A stretch of 64,000 nt of DNA from ZC4RG30 sp964396335 (GTDB lineage Bacteria; Pseudomonadota; Gammaproteobacteria; Steroidobacterales; Steroidobacteraceae): the NCBI GenBank assembly GCA_964396335.1, contig CAYNEX010000001.1:1-64000 (forward strand). The letters are read 5' to 3'. Position 1 is the first letter of the stretch; each line of letters begins with the position of its first letter. The position numbers and the translations under genes are program-made. The notes beneath the pieces are model-generated. The model had not been told where the DNA came from. It searched no databases and worked only from the letters and a program-made list of their open reading frames with translations. Positions 28,226 to 36,309 of this stretch are shown here, piece after piece.

Positions 28226-30204
28226 GCGAGTCATCCGTCAGCCCGATCCTGGGCCGCCTGAGCTGGCATTCCTTCCCGTTCCACGAGCCCATCCTGCTGT
28301 GGACCTTCATCGTGGTGATGGTGCTGGGGGTGGCGCTGGTGGCCACGGTGAGCAAATACAGGCTTTGGGGCTGGTTGTGGCGTGAATGGCTGACCACGGT
28401 CGACCACAAGAAGATCGGCATCATGTACATCATCCTCGGCATCGTGATGCTGCTGAGGGGTTTTGCCGACGCGATCATGATGCGGCTGCAGCAGGCCTGG
28501 GCCTTCGGTGGCAGCGAGGGTTACCTCGACGCGCACCACTACGACCAGATCTTCAGTGCCCACGGCACCATCATGATCTTCTTCGTGGCGATCCCGCTGA
28601 TCGTCGGCATCGTCAATTACGTGATGCCGCTGCAGATCGGCGCGCGCGACGTGGCCTTCCCGTTCCTGAACAGCCTCAGCCTGTGGCTGACCGTGGCCGG
28701 CGCGTTGCTGGTCATGGTGTCGCTGTTCGTCGGTGAATTCACCCGCGGCGGCTGGCTGAACTACGTGCCGGTGGCCAACATCGAGAACAGTCCGGATACA
28801 GGACCGGACTACTACTTGTGGGCATTGCAGCTGGCCGGCGTCGGCACCACCCTGTCGGCCATCAACATGGTGACGACCATCATCCGCATGCGCGCGCCCG
28901 GCATGACGATGATGAAGATGCCGGTGTTCACCTGGACGGCCCTGTGCAGCAATGTGCTGGCGATCGCCATCTTCCCGACGCTGACCGCCGCCTTCGCGTT
29001 GCTGATGCTCGACCGCTACATCGGCACCAACTTCTTCACCAACGATCTCGGCGGCAACCCGATGATGTACTGGAACCTCGTATGGGTGTGGGGGCACCCC
29101 GAGGTCTATGTGCTGGTGCTGCCGGTGTTCGGCATCTTCTCGGAGGTGACCTCCACCTTCTGCGGCAAGCGGCTGTTCGGCTACTCGTCGATGGTCTACG
29201 CCACGGTGGTGATCACCATCCTGTCGTACCTGGTCTGGCTGCACCATTTCTTCACCATGGGAGCCGGCGCCAGTGTCAACAGCTTCTTCGGCATCGCCAC
29301 CATGGTCATATCGATCCCGACCGGGGCGAAGATATTCAACTGGCTCTTCACCATGTACCGGGGCCAGATCCGCTTCGAGCTGCCGATGATGTGGACGGTG
29401 GCCTTCATGCTCACCTTCGTGGTGGGCGGCATGACCGGCGTGCTGCTGGCGGTGCCGCCGGCGGATTTCGTGCTGCACAACACGCTGTTCCTGGTGGCCC
29501 ACTTCCACAACGTGATCATCGGCGGCGTGGTGTTCGGCCTGTTCGCCGGCATGTACTACTGGTTCCCGAAGGCCTTCGGGTTCCGCATGGACCCCTTCTG
29601 GGGCAAGGTGACCTTCTGGGGCTGGGTGATCGGCTACTGGGTGGCCTGGACGCCCATCTATGTGGTGGGCCTGATGGGCACCACCCGCCGCGTGCGCCTG
29701 TTCGACGATCCCGACCTGCGCATCTGGTTCGTGATCGCGGCGATCGGCGTGGTCATCATCCTGGTCGGCATCCTCGGTTTCGTGATGCAGATCTACGTCA
29801 GCATCCGCGACCGCGAGAAGCTGCGCGACACCACCGGCGATCCGTGGAACGGCCGCACGCTGGAGTGGTCCACCACTTCGCCGCCGCCGTTCTACAACTT
29901 CGCCTTCACGCCGGTGGTGCATGACATCGACGCCTGGTATGACATGAAGCGTCGCGGCGCGAAGAAGCCCGCCACCGGTTACCGCCCCATCCACATGCCG
30001 CACAACACCGGCGCGGGGGTGATCCTGTCGGCGATCGCGATGGTGTTTGCCTTCGCGATGATCTGGTACATCTGGTGGCTGGCCGCGCTGTCGTTCGTGG
30101 CACTGCTGGCCGGCTCGATCCTGCACACCTTCAATTACCACCGTGACTACCACCTGCCGGCAGAGGAGGTCGCGCGCATCGAAGCCGCGACGGGCGCCCG
30201 ATGA
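28222..30204 (+). CDS. cyoB: Cytochrome bo3 quinol oxidase subunit I
   Basis: 660 residues, the catalytic heme-copper subunit with about fifteen membrane helices. His292 and Tyr296 in WVWGHPEVYVL correspond to the CuB ligand and the cross-linked tyrosine. LHHFF supplies the other two CuB histidines, and VAHFHNVIIGG the ligands of the low- and high-spin hemes. The low-spin heme ligand in helix II lies in SAHGTIMIFF. Long for the family because of extra helices at both ends, as in E. coli CyoB (663). Overlaps cyoA and cyoC by 4 bp each. No heme O synthase (cyoE) follows, so it must be encoded elsewhere. Confidence 0.97.
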   Translation: MSESSVSPILGRLSWHSFPFHEPILLWTFIVVMVLGVALVATVSKYRLWGWLWREWLTTVDHKKIGIMYIILGIVMLLRGFADAIMMRLQQAWAFGGSEGYLDAHHYDQIFSAHGTIMIFFVAIPLIVGIVNYVMPLQIGARDVAFPFLNSLSLWLTVAGALLVMVSLFVGEFTRGGWLNYVPVANIENSPDTGPDYYLWALQLAGVGTTLSAINMVTTIIRMRAPGMTMMKMPVFTWTALCSNVLAIAIFPTLTAAFALLMLDRYIGTNFFTNDLGGNPMMYWNLVWVWGHPEVYVLVLPVFGIFSEVTSTFCGKRLFGYSSMVYATVVITILSYLVWLHHFFTMGAGASVNSFFGIATMVISIPTGAKIFNWLFTMYRGQIRFELPMMWTVAFMLTFVVGGMTGVLLAVPPADFVLHNTLFLVAHFHNVIIGGVVFGLFAGMYYWFPKAFGFRMDPFWGKVTFWGWVIGYWVAWTPIYVVGLMGTTRRVRLFDDPDLRIWFVIAAIGVVIILVGILGFVMQIYVSIRDREKLRDTTGDPWNGRTLEWSTTSPPPFYNFAFTPVVHDIDAWYDMKRRGAKKPATGYRPIHMPHNTGAGVILSAIAMVFAFAMIWYIWWLAALSFVALLAGSILHTFNYHRDYHLPAEEVARIEAATGAR

Positions 30205-30824
30205 GTACGGTGACTTCTCAGGCCGGGGCGCCGCTGCAGTACTACCAGGTCGAAGAGGAGGGCGTGGTCCACGACAGTGGCACGCTGCTCGGCTTCTGGA
30301 TCTACCTGATGAGCGATGCGCTGCTGTTCGCGGCCATCTTCGCCACCTTCGGCGTGCTCAGTTCCAGCTTTGCCGGCGGGCCCACGCCGAAGGAACTGTT
30401 CGACCTGGGCCTGGTGGCGGTCAACACCGGCATCCTGCTGGTGTCGGCGCTGACCTGCGGCCTGGCAATGATCTCGATGCAGCAGGGCAACCTCGGCGCC
30501 ACACGCGCCTGGCTGCTGGTCACGGGCCTGCTGGGCGCGGCCTTCGTGGGCATCGAGCTGTTCGAATTCGCCGAATTGATCGCGGAGGGGGCCACGCCCC
30601 AGCGCAGCGGCTATCTCTCGGCGTTCTTCACGCTGGTCGGCACGCATGGCCTGCACGTCACCTTCGGCGTGATCTGGGTGGCCGTGATGCTGGTGCAATT
30701 GCAGCAGCGCGGGCTGCATGACGACAACCGCCGCCGCCTGATGTGCCTCAGCTTGTTCTGGCATTTCCTCGACGTGATCTGGATCGGCGTGTTCACCTTC
30801 GTCTACCTGCTGGGGGTGCTGTGA
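30201..30824 (+). CDS. cyoC: Cytochrome bo3 quinol oxidase subunit III
   Basis: 207 residues with five membrane helices. The opening LLGFWIYLMSDALLFAAIFATF and the late GTHGLHVTFGVIWVAVM with LMCLSLFWHFLDVIWIGVFT are conserved in heme-copper oxidase subunit III. It stabilises the oxidase core and has no redox centre. Start and stop overlap cyoB (4 bp) and cyoD (TGATG), so the subunits are translated as a coupled set in stoichiometric order. Confidence 0.95.
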   Translation: MSTVTSQAGAPLQYYQVEEEGVVHDSGTLLGFWIYLMSDALLFAAIFATFGVLSSSFAGGPTPKELFDLGLVAVNTGILLVSALTCGLAMISMQQGNLGATRAWLLVTGLLGAAFVGIELFEFAELIAEGATPQRSGYLSAFFTLVGTHGLHVTFGVIWVAVMLVQLQQRGLHDDNRRRLMCLSLFWHFLDVIWIGVFTFVYLLGVL

Positions 30825-31219
30825 TGTCCTCCGCCAGGCATGAACCGCAGCGGATCGCGCACGACGAGTTCCACGAACCGGAGCCGTACACGCTGCGCGG
30901 CTACCTGGTGGGCTTCGGCGTTTCGGCGCTGCTGACCATCCTTGCCTTCTGGATCGTGATGAGCGGTGTCATTCCGCGCGCCGGCCTGGCCAGCGCGGCG
31001 GTGGTAACGCTGGCGGTGATCCAGATCCTGGTGCAGACCGGCGCCTTCCTGCACGTCAACTCGCGCGCGCAGGGCGGCTGGACGCTGATCGCCTATGTGT
31101 TCACGGCGGTCCTGCTGCTGATCACCATCGCCGGCTCGGTGTGGATCATGTATCACCTGAACGTGAACATGATGCCGGGCATGATGCAGGCCGATCCGCC
31201 GGTCAACCAGCCGCCGTGA
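30824..31219 (+). CDS. cyoD: Cytochrome bo3 quinol oxidase subunit IV
   Basis: 131 residues from the ATG that shares a base with the cyoC stop. Three membrane helices: YLVGFGVSALLTILAFWIVM, AAVVTLAVIQILVQTGAFLHV and LIAYVFTAVLLLITIAGSVWIM. This matches CyoD, which helps assemble CuB into subunit I. The N-terminal part is hydrophilic and histidine-containing. The stop overlaps the GTG of the SURF1 gene, so the assembly factor is coupled to the structural genes. Confidence 0.93.
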   Translation: MSSARHEPQRIAHDEFHEPEPYTLRGYLVGFGVSALLTILAFWIVMSGVIPRAGLASAAVVTLAVIQILVQTGAFLHVNSRAQGGWTLIAYVFTAVLLLITIAGSVWIMYHLNVNMMPGMMQADPPVNQPP

Positions 31220-31923
31220 CCGCCAGCCGCGGCAAGCGGCTGGGACTGCTTGCGCTGTGTGCCATCGGCATCCTGCTGTTCGGCTCGCTGGGCGCGTGGC
31301 AGGTGCAGCGCCTGGGCTGGAAGCGCGACCTGATCGCGCGCGTTGATTCGCGCATCCACGCTGAGCCGGTTTCCCTTCCACCGCGGGCGGAATGGTCCAG
31401 GCTCGAGCCGCATGATGTCGAATACCGGCGCGTGCAGCTGCACGGCCACTTCCTCTACCAGCACGACACCCTGGTGGACGCGGTCACTGAACTGGGCGAT
31501 GGCTGGTGGGTACTCACGCCGCTGGAGAGCGATGAGGGACTTGTGTGGGTGAATCGTGGCTTCGTCCCGCGGGAGCAGGGCGGTTCGATTCCGGGCACGC
31601 AGGGCAAGGGTGAGGTGCAGGTTACCGGCCTGCTTCGCCGCACCGAACCGGAGGGCCGCATCCTGCGCCCCAATCGCCCGGAGGAAGCCCGCTGGTTCTC
31701 CCGCGACGTGCAGGCCATGGCCGCGGCGCGCGGGCTGGGCGAGGTGGCGCCGTTCTTCATCGATGCCGAAGCGCAGCCCGGCAGCAATGAATGGCCACGT
31801 GGCGGCATGACGGTGGTGACCTTCCGCAATGCCCACCTGAGTTACGCCCTGACCTGGTTCGGGCTGGCGGGCCTGTGCGCGGCGGGAGGCGTGCTGGTGC
31901 TGCGCGATTCGCCCAGCGCTTAG
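31216..31923 (+). CDS. SURF1/Shy1 family oxidase assembly protein
   Basis: 235 residues from a GTG (31216) overlapping the cyoD stop. The first helix is LGLLALCAIGILLFGSLGAWQVQRLGWKRDLI, whose GxWQxxRxxWK core is the SURF1 signature. The last helix is LSYALTWFGLAGLCAAGGVLVL; a periplasmic domain lies between (VEYRRVQLHGHF, WVLTPLESDEGLVWVNRGFVP). SURF1 proteins help insert heme into subunit I. They usually accompany aa3 or cbb-type cytochrome oxidases, yet some bo3 operons also carry one, as here. Its end overlaps the PQQ dehydrogenase gene tail-to-tail by 4 bp. Confidence 0.9.
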   Translation: MTASRGKRLGLLALCAIGILLFGSLGAWQVQRLGWKRDLIARVDSRIHAEPVSLPPRAEWSRLEPHDVEYRRVQLHGHFLYQHDTLVDAVTELGDGWWVLTPLESDEGLVWVNRGFVPREQGGSIPGTQGKGEVQVTGLLRRTEPEGRILRPNRPEEARWFSRDVQAMAAARGLGEVAPFFIDAEAQPGSNEWPRGGMTVVTFRNAHLSYALTWFGLAGLCAAGGVLVLRDSPSA

Positions 31924-33980
31924 CGCGGAGCGCCAGCTGGCGCAGCTTCCACCGCAGCCGCGGCCACCGAGATCAGGTACGCCCGCAGCGCCACCGTATC
32001 CCCCTCCTTCAGGTATTCACGGAACGAAGCCATGCCCCGTTCCGCCAGCACGCCGTCGAGCACGATGGTATCCATCAGCTGCTGGTTCTCCAGCGCCGGT
32101 GAACGCCGCAGGTCCGGGAAGGTGGAGCGCGCTGCGCCATTGCGGCCATGGCAGGTCTGGCATTGTTCCTCGAAAACCGCGGCCCCGCGCTGGATGGTGG
32201 CCGCGTCCGCGAACTGCGGCGGCGGCGCGATCGGCCGCTGCGTGAACGGCGGCAGTTCCGGCAGCACAGTCGTGCCGCCGAGGCCGAATACCAGCAGGCG
32301 CGCGCCATTGGGCGCGTAGTAGCCGCCGGGCACCGGGCCGCCCACGGCGATCGCCACATACTGCCTGCCATCAAGCTCGTAGCTGATCGGGCTCGCCAGC
32401 ACGGCGGTCTTCGTGTCGAAGCTCCACAGCCTTTCGCCATCGGTGGCCCGATAGGCGGCGAACTCGCGTTTCGGCAGGTTGCCGTGGAAGACCAGGTTGC
32501 CGCCGGTGGCCAGCGCGCCGGCCGTGACCTGCACGCCGCCGCTGGGATTGATGAACTCCTCGCTGCGCCACACCTCGCGCTGCTGCACCGGGTCCCAGGC
32601 CATCAGCCGGCCGGTAAAGCCGGTCGGCGTGTTCGGATTGTCGGCGAGGTATTTCTGGCGCGCTTCCAGCGGACCGGTGAGCTGCCAGTGCGTGGTGGCC
32701 GGGATGTACACCAGGCCCGTCTTCGGGCTGTATGACATCGACTGCCAGGCGTGGCCGCCCGCGGGTCCCGGGGCGAGGTTGAACACCTTGCCGGTGACAT
32801 TCGGTCGCGCCTCGGGCACTTCGACGGGGCGTCCGGTCTCCAGGTCGACGCCCTTCGCCCAGTTCACGTCGGTGTAGGGCTTCGCGGCCAGCAGCTTTCC
32901 ATTGGCCGGATCGAGCAGGTAGAAGAAGCCGTTCTTCGAGGCCTGCGCCACCACGCGGCGCTTCCCACCGTTGATGGGCAGTTCCATCAGGGTCAGCTGC
33001 TGGCCGGTGTCGTAGTCCCAGGTCTCCCAGGGCGTGGGCTGGTAATGCCAGCCATAGCTGCCGTCCCGGGCATGCAGCGCCACGATCGAGGTCATGAACA
33101 GGTTGTCGCCGCCGCCCGCGTCGCGGCGCATCGCATCACCCGGTGTGCCATTGCCGGTGCCGAACATGACCAGGTCGTTGACCGGGTCATAGGTGATGGC
33201 ATCCCACACCGTGCCGCCACCGCCGCCGATCCACCAGCCCGGTGTCTTCCAGGTGGTCGCGGCCATTTCCATGGTGTCGTTCTCGAAGCCCTGCGCCGGA
33301 TCACCGGGCACGGTCCAGAAGCGCCACAGGCGTTTGCCGGTTTCGGCGTCATAGGCATCGATGTGGCCGCGCACGTCGAATTCGCCGCCGGCGGAGCCGA
33401 TGAACACCATGCCATTGGCGACGCGCGGTGCGCCGGTGATCGAATAGCGTCGTTCATCCGGCGTGACCTTGGTGCTCCACACCTCATCGCCGGTCTTCGC
33501 ATCCAGCGCAATCAGTCGGCCGTCGAGCGTGCCGAAGAGGATGCGGCCCTTCCAGGCTGCGGCACCGCGGTTGTCCACGCCGCAGCACAGGTTGATGTTC
33601 CAGGCGCCGGCCACCTTCGGGTCGTGCAGCCAGAGCTGTTCGCCGGTGCGCGCATCCACCGCCATCACCTTGCTCCATGGCAGGGTGACGTACAGCACGC
33701 CATCGATCATCAGTGGCGTGGTTTCGATGTTCTGGTTGGTGGGCAGGTCGATGTACCAGGCCAGGCCCAGTTCGCCGACATTGTTCTCGTTGATGCGGTC
33801 GAGCGGGCTGTAGTGCTGCGCATCGAAGGTGCGGTCATAGCTCAGCCATTGGCCGGGTTCCTGGTCGGCATTGAGCAGGCGCTGCATGTCCACCTGTGCC
33901 GGCGCCTTCGCCTTTTGCTGGCAGCCGCCCAGCGCGGCGGCTCCGATCACGGCAAGCAATATCCATTTCGGCGATGCCAT
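31920..33980 (-). CDS. PQQ-dependent alcohol dehydrogenase with C-terminal cytochrome c, lipoprotein
   Basis: 686 residues. Lipobox ALGGC (Cys20), so probably tethered to a membrane. An eight-bladed propeller follows, with the vicinal cysteine pair Cys132-Cys133 (INLCCGVDN) that lies under PQQ and the catalytic aspartate Asp322 in TWDYDTGQQ. Asp324, two residues on, is the extra aspartate found in lanthanide-dependent enzymes, where calcium enzymes have Ala, Ser or Thr. The C-terminus holds one heme c site, QCQTCHGRNG, near residue 610. It oxidises an alcohol or related substrate and passes electrons to the respiratory chain. No PQQ synthesis genes are in the window. Confidence 0.9.
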   Translation of the reverse strand: MASPKWILLAVIGAAALGGCQQKAKAPAQVDMQRLLNADQEPGQWLSYDRTFDAQHYSPLDRINENNVGELGLAWYIDLPTNQNIETTPLMIDGVLYVTLPWSKVMAVDARTGEQLWLHDPKVAGAWNINLCCGVDNRGAAAWKGRILFGTLDGRLIALDAKTGDEVWSTKVTPDERRYSITGAPRVANGMVFIGSAGGEFDVRGHIDAYDAETGKRLWRFWTVPGDPAQGFENDTMEMAATTWKTPGWWIGGGGGTVWDAITYDPVNDLVMFGTGNGTPGDAMRRDAGGGDNLFMTSIVALHARDGSYGWHYQPTPWETWDYDTGQQLTLMELPINGGKRRVVAQASKNGFFYLLDPANGKLLAAKPYTDVNWAKGVDLETGRPVEVPEARPNVTGKVFNLAPGPAGGHAWQSMSYSPKTGLVYIPATTHWQLTGPLEARQKYLADNPNTPTGFTGRLMAWDPVQQREVWRSEEFINPSGGVQVTAGALATGGNLVFHGNLPKREFAAYRATDGERLWSFDTKTAVLASPISYELDGRQYVAIAVGGPVPGGYYAPNGARLLVFGLGGTTVLPELPPFTQRPIAPPPQFADAATIQRGAAVFEEQCQTCHGRNGAARSTFPDLRRSPALENQQLMDTIVLDGVLAERGMASFREYLKEGDTVALRAYLISVAAAAVEAAPAGAPR

Positions 33981-34008
33981 TCCCTGGTCTCCCGTTGGCT
34001 CATGCGAA

Positions 34009-34035
34009 GAAGCCGGAGTGTTCAGCTCCGGCTTC
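34009..34035 (-). terminator. Terminator hairpin after the NTF2-like operon
   Basis: GAAGCCGGAG (34009-34018) pairs perfectly over 10 bp with CTCCGGCTTC (34026-34035), loop TGTTCAG. It begins 10 bp past the stop of the last gene of the minus-strand operon. A short CTTCTTCG follows instead of a full U-tract. It insulates the operon from the PQQ dehydrogenase gene downstream. Confidence 0.6.
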
Positions 34036-34044
34036 GTGTGTCGA

Positions 34045-34830
34045 TCAGCGGCGTGGTGGCTCCGCCAGTGGCTGCGAGCCGTCCACCATGCGGCCCACCT
34101 TCAGGGCCTCCATCTGTTCCTTCGTCCCGGGAGGCGCGGCATAGGCACCGACCTCGTCGCGATCCGGCTTGAACACATTGCCCGTGACCGGGTTCGGGTA
34201 GTGGAATGGAATGATGTAGTAGGCCGGGTAGGTCAGGTAGATGGTGGAAGGCGGCAGGTCCGGCGGTGGATCGAACTTGTCCGGCCAGGTGTTGTTCAAC
34301 GCATTGCGCCCCCAGCCTTCCCAGTTGGTGTACATCGTGAACGGACCGGTGAGCCGGCTGATCTTCCAGACGCCGTTCTCCTTGCGGTATTCGTTCTCGT
34401 ACATCGGCAGGCCCCAGCCGCCCGAGCTCATCACATAGGCGCGCGCGCGGATCCAGCCGCGGGTGCCATCGGCGGAGATGTCGGGGATCGACTGGAACTG
34501 CATGTGGTTGGCCAGCGAGTTCTCCTTCGCGCCATCCGGGCCGAAGGCGGTCTGCATGTACTCCAGCACGCGGTGCTTGCCGAGGAACAGGCCCTTGCCG
34601 CCGATCTCCAGCGTGGCGTCGTCGCTGAACAGGTCGGCCAGCGGCGTCCACTGGCTCTTGTCGACGAAGTAGCCATAGGTGCGCTGCAGGCGCTCGATGT
34701 CGTTCATGTCCTCCAGCGTGGTGATGCGCTTGTCGAGGGCATCGAGCCGCTCGGCAGCGGACTGCGCCAGCGCGCCGGTGGAGGTGAGGGCGGCCAGCAC
34801 GGCCGCTGCGATCAGGGTTGTGCGCTTCAT
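34045..34830 (-). CDS. Secreted NTF2/SnoaL-like protein with PVTG tail (operon gene 3)
   Basis: 261 residues. Sec signal MKRTTLIAAAVLAALTSTGALA, a short coiled-coil (AAERLDALDKRITTLEDMNDI), then the NTF2-like unit: IERLQRTYGYFVDKSQW, PLADLFSDDATLEIGGKGLFLGK. The sheet closes with EYRKENGVWKISRLTGPF. The C-terminal tail reads PPPDLPPSTIYLTYPAYYIIP, then FHYPNPVTG, shared with its two upstream paralogues and with the protein at 14103. The start codon overlaps the stop of the preceding gene (ATGA), so translation is coupled. Probably periplasmic. Function unknown. Confidence 0.8.
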   Translation of the reverse strand: MKRTTLIAAAVLAALTSTGALAQSAAERLDALDKRITTLEDMNDIERLQRTYGYFVDKSQWTPLADLFSDDATLEIGGKGLFLGKHRVLEYMQTAFGPDGAKENSLANHMQFQSIPDISADGTRGWIRARAYVMSSGGWGLPMYENEYRKENGVWKISRLTGPFTMYTNWEGWGRNALNNTWPDKFDPPPDLPPSTIYLTYPAYYIIPFHYPNPVTGNVFKPDRDEVGAYAAPPGTKEQMEALKVGRMVDGSQPLAEPPRR

Positions 34831-35576
34831 CGTACGGCTCCCGTGACGCTGTCCGCGGCCTGTGGCAGGCGGTCGAGCGGCTGCCCGGTGACCGGATGCG
34901 GATAGCTGAAGGGTGGAATGTAGTTGCCCGGCATGGTGCGGTAGACCACGGTGGGCGGCCGGTCCGGCGGGAAGATCGCGCTGGGGCCCTTCATCGGCAG
35001 CAGCGATCGGGCCCAGCCGCGGTCATAGTCGGTGAACGCAGTGGGATAGAAATGCAGCCGCTGGATCTTCCAGGTGTTGCCTTCCTTCACGTATTCGTTC
35101 TCGTAGATGCCCACGCCCCAGATGCCGTTCTGGCCCGGCTCGGCCAGCTGTACCGGGCCCTGGAAACGTCCCTTTGCGGTGCGGCCGTCGCTGGCAACCG
35201 TGATCACCGGCTGCAGCATCATGTGGTTGTTCAGGTAACCACGGCCGAGGTTCTCCGGTCCGAACAGCAGCATTGCGCGGCGGATGCGATCGGGACCGAC
35301 ATACACGCCGCTCTGGCCATATTCGAACTCGCCGTTGCGGGCGAAGAGGCTGGCGGCCTCGTTCCACAGGCCCTTGTCGAAGTAGTAGCCGAACATCGCC
35401 TGCAGGTTCTCGATGGCGTCGTGGTCCTCCAGGCGCGCAACGCGTTCACGATAGGCGGCAAGGCGCTGTGCCGGCGTGGCATTGGCGCCCGGCGACTGCG
35501 CGGCAAGGGCCGGCGCGGTGGCCAGCAGCAGGCCGGCGACGGCGGCGGCGGAAATGAACTGGAACGGGCGGGCCAT
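34827..35576 (-). CDS. Secreted NTF2/SnoaL-like protein with PVTG tail (operon gene 2)
   Basis: 249 residues. Signal (FISAAAVAGLLLATAPALAAQ), helix RLAAYRERVARLEDHDAI, then ENLQAMFGYYFDKGLWNEA and SLFARNGEFEYGQSGVYVGPDRIRR, the same domain as its neighbours with roughly a third to a half of positions alike by eye. The strand YVKEGNTWKIQRLHFYP and tail FPPDRPPTVVYRTMPGNYIPP, then FSYPHPVTG follow. Start and stop overlap the flanking operon genes (TGATG upstream, ATGA downstream). Encodes no recognised catalytic set; probably a periplasmic ligand-binding or lyase-type protein (inference from family). Confidence 0.8.
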   Translation of the reverse strand: MARPFQFISAAAVAGLLLATAPALAAQSPGANATPAQRLAAYRERVARLEDHDAIENLQAMFGYYFDKGLWNEAASLFARNGEFEYGQSGVYVGPDRIRRAMLLFGPENLGRGYLNNHMMLQPVITVASDGRTAKGRFQGPVQLAEPGQNGIWGVGIYENEYVKEGNTWKIQRLHFYPTAFTDYDRGWARSLLPMKGPSAIFPPDRPPTVVYRTMPGNYIPPFSYPHPVTGQPLDRLPQAADSVTGAVR

Positions 35577-36277
35577 CAGCGGACTCCTTTCACCGGCTTG
35601 CCGGTGACCGGGTTGGGCGCCTGGAAGGGCGGCACCTGCGGATCGGGGAAGGCGGCATAGGTTTCGGTCGGCGGCCGATCCGGCGGGAAGTCCCGCGAGG
35701 TCTGGCTGGCCTTCAGGCCTTCGCCGGGCTTCAGGCGCGCCCAGCCTTTCTCATAGGGCACCTCGAAGTTCACGTACAGGTGCAGGGACTTGATCTTCCA
35801 CACCCCGTCTTCTTTCACGTAGGTGTTCTCGTAGATGCCATCGCGCCATTCGGCGTGCTTCTTGTACTGGCCCAGCATGCCGTGGTCGCGCCAGCGCGCG
35901 GTGGCGCTGCGGCCGTCGGCGGAGATGAACACCGCCGGCTGCAGCGTCACCCATTCGTTGAGCTGGCCGTAGATCAGGCCCTCCTGGTTGCCATGCAGGC
36001 GCTTCAGGTATTCGCGGATGCGCGCCTTGCCCACGTACACGCCATCAAGGCCGATCTCGATGGTGCCGTTGTCGGCGAACAGGTCGGCCGCCTCGCCCCA
36101 CAGGCCGCGGTCGACGTAATAACCGAAGGCGCGCTGCAGTTTCTTCACCGCGCGCGTGCCTTCGAGTTTCTCGACGCGCGCGGTCAGCGCGTCGATCTCC
36201 GCGTCGATGTTCTGCGCCTGCGCGTTGGCGCAGGCCAGCATCGACATGACGAGGCAGGTACTCAGCAATCGTTTCAT
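35576..36277 (-). CDS. Secreted NTF2/SnoaL-like protein with PVTG tail (operon gene 1)
   Basis: ATG at 36277 gives 233 residues: signal MKRLLSTCLVMSMLACANAQAQ, coiled-coil (DAEIDALTARVEKLEGTRAV), then KKLQRAFGYYVDRGLWGEAADLF and GTIEIGLDGVYVGKARIREYL. The closing strand is YVKEDGVWKIKSLHLYVNF, and the tail FPPDRPPTETYAAF, then VPPFQAPNPVTGKPVK. First of three translationally coupled paralogues. The signal contains LAC, but the spacing does not make a convincing lipobox. Unknown function. Confidence 0.8.
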   Translation of the reverse strand: MKRLLSTCLVMSMLACANAQAQNIDAEIDALTARVEKLEGTRAVKKLQRAFGYYVDRGLWGEAADLFADNGTIEIGLDGVYVGKARIREYLKRLHGNQEGLIYGQLNEWVTLQPAVFISADGRSATARWRDHGMLGQYKKHAEWRDGIYENTYVKEDGVWKIKSLHLYVNFEVPYEKGWARLKPGEGLKASQTSRDFPPDRPPTETYAAFPDPQVPPFQAPNPVTGKPVKGVR

Positions 36278-36309
36278 GGTTTCTCCATGCTTGCGGCCCC
36301 TGAAGGAGT

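Noticed and set aside
28231..30153. 640-codon antisense frame over cyoB, very rich in His, Asp and Arg
   Set aside because: Composition mirrors the complement of membrane-helix codons in cyoB; no coding support.
30205..31923. cyoE (heme O synthase) at the end of the cyo operon
   Set aside because: The protein after cyoD has the SURF1 signature GAWQVQRLGWK and two helices, not the polytopic prenyltransferase pattern with NxxxDxxxD.
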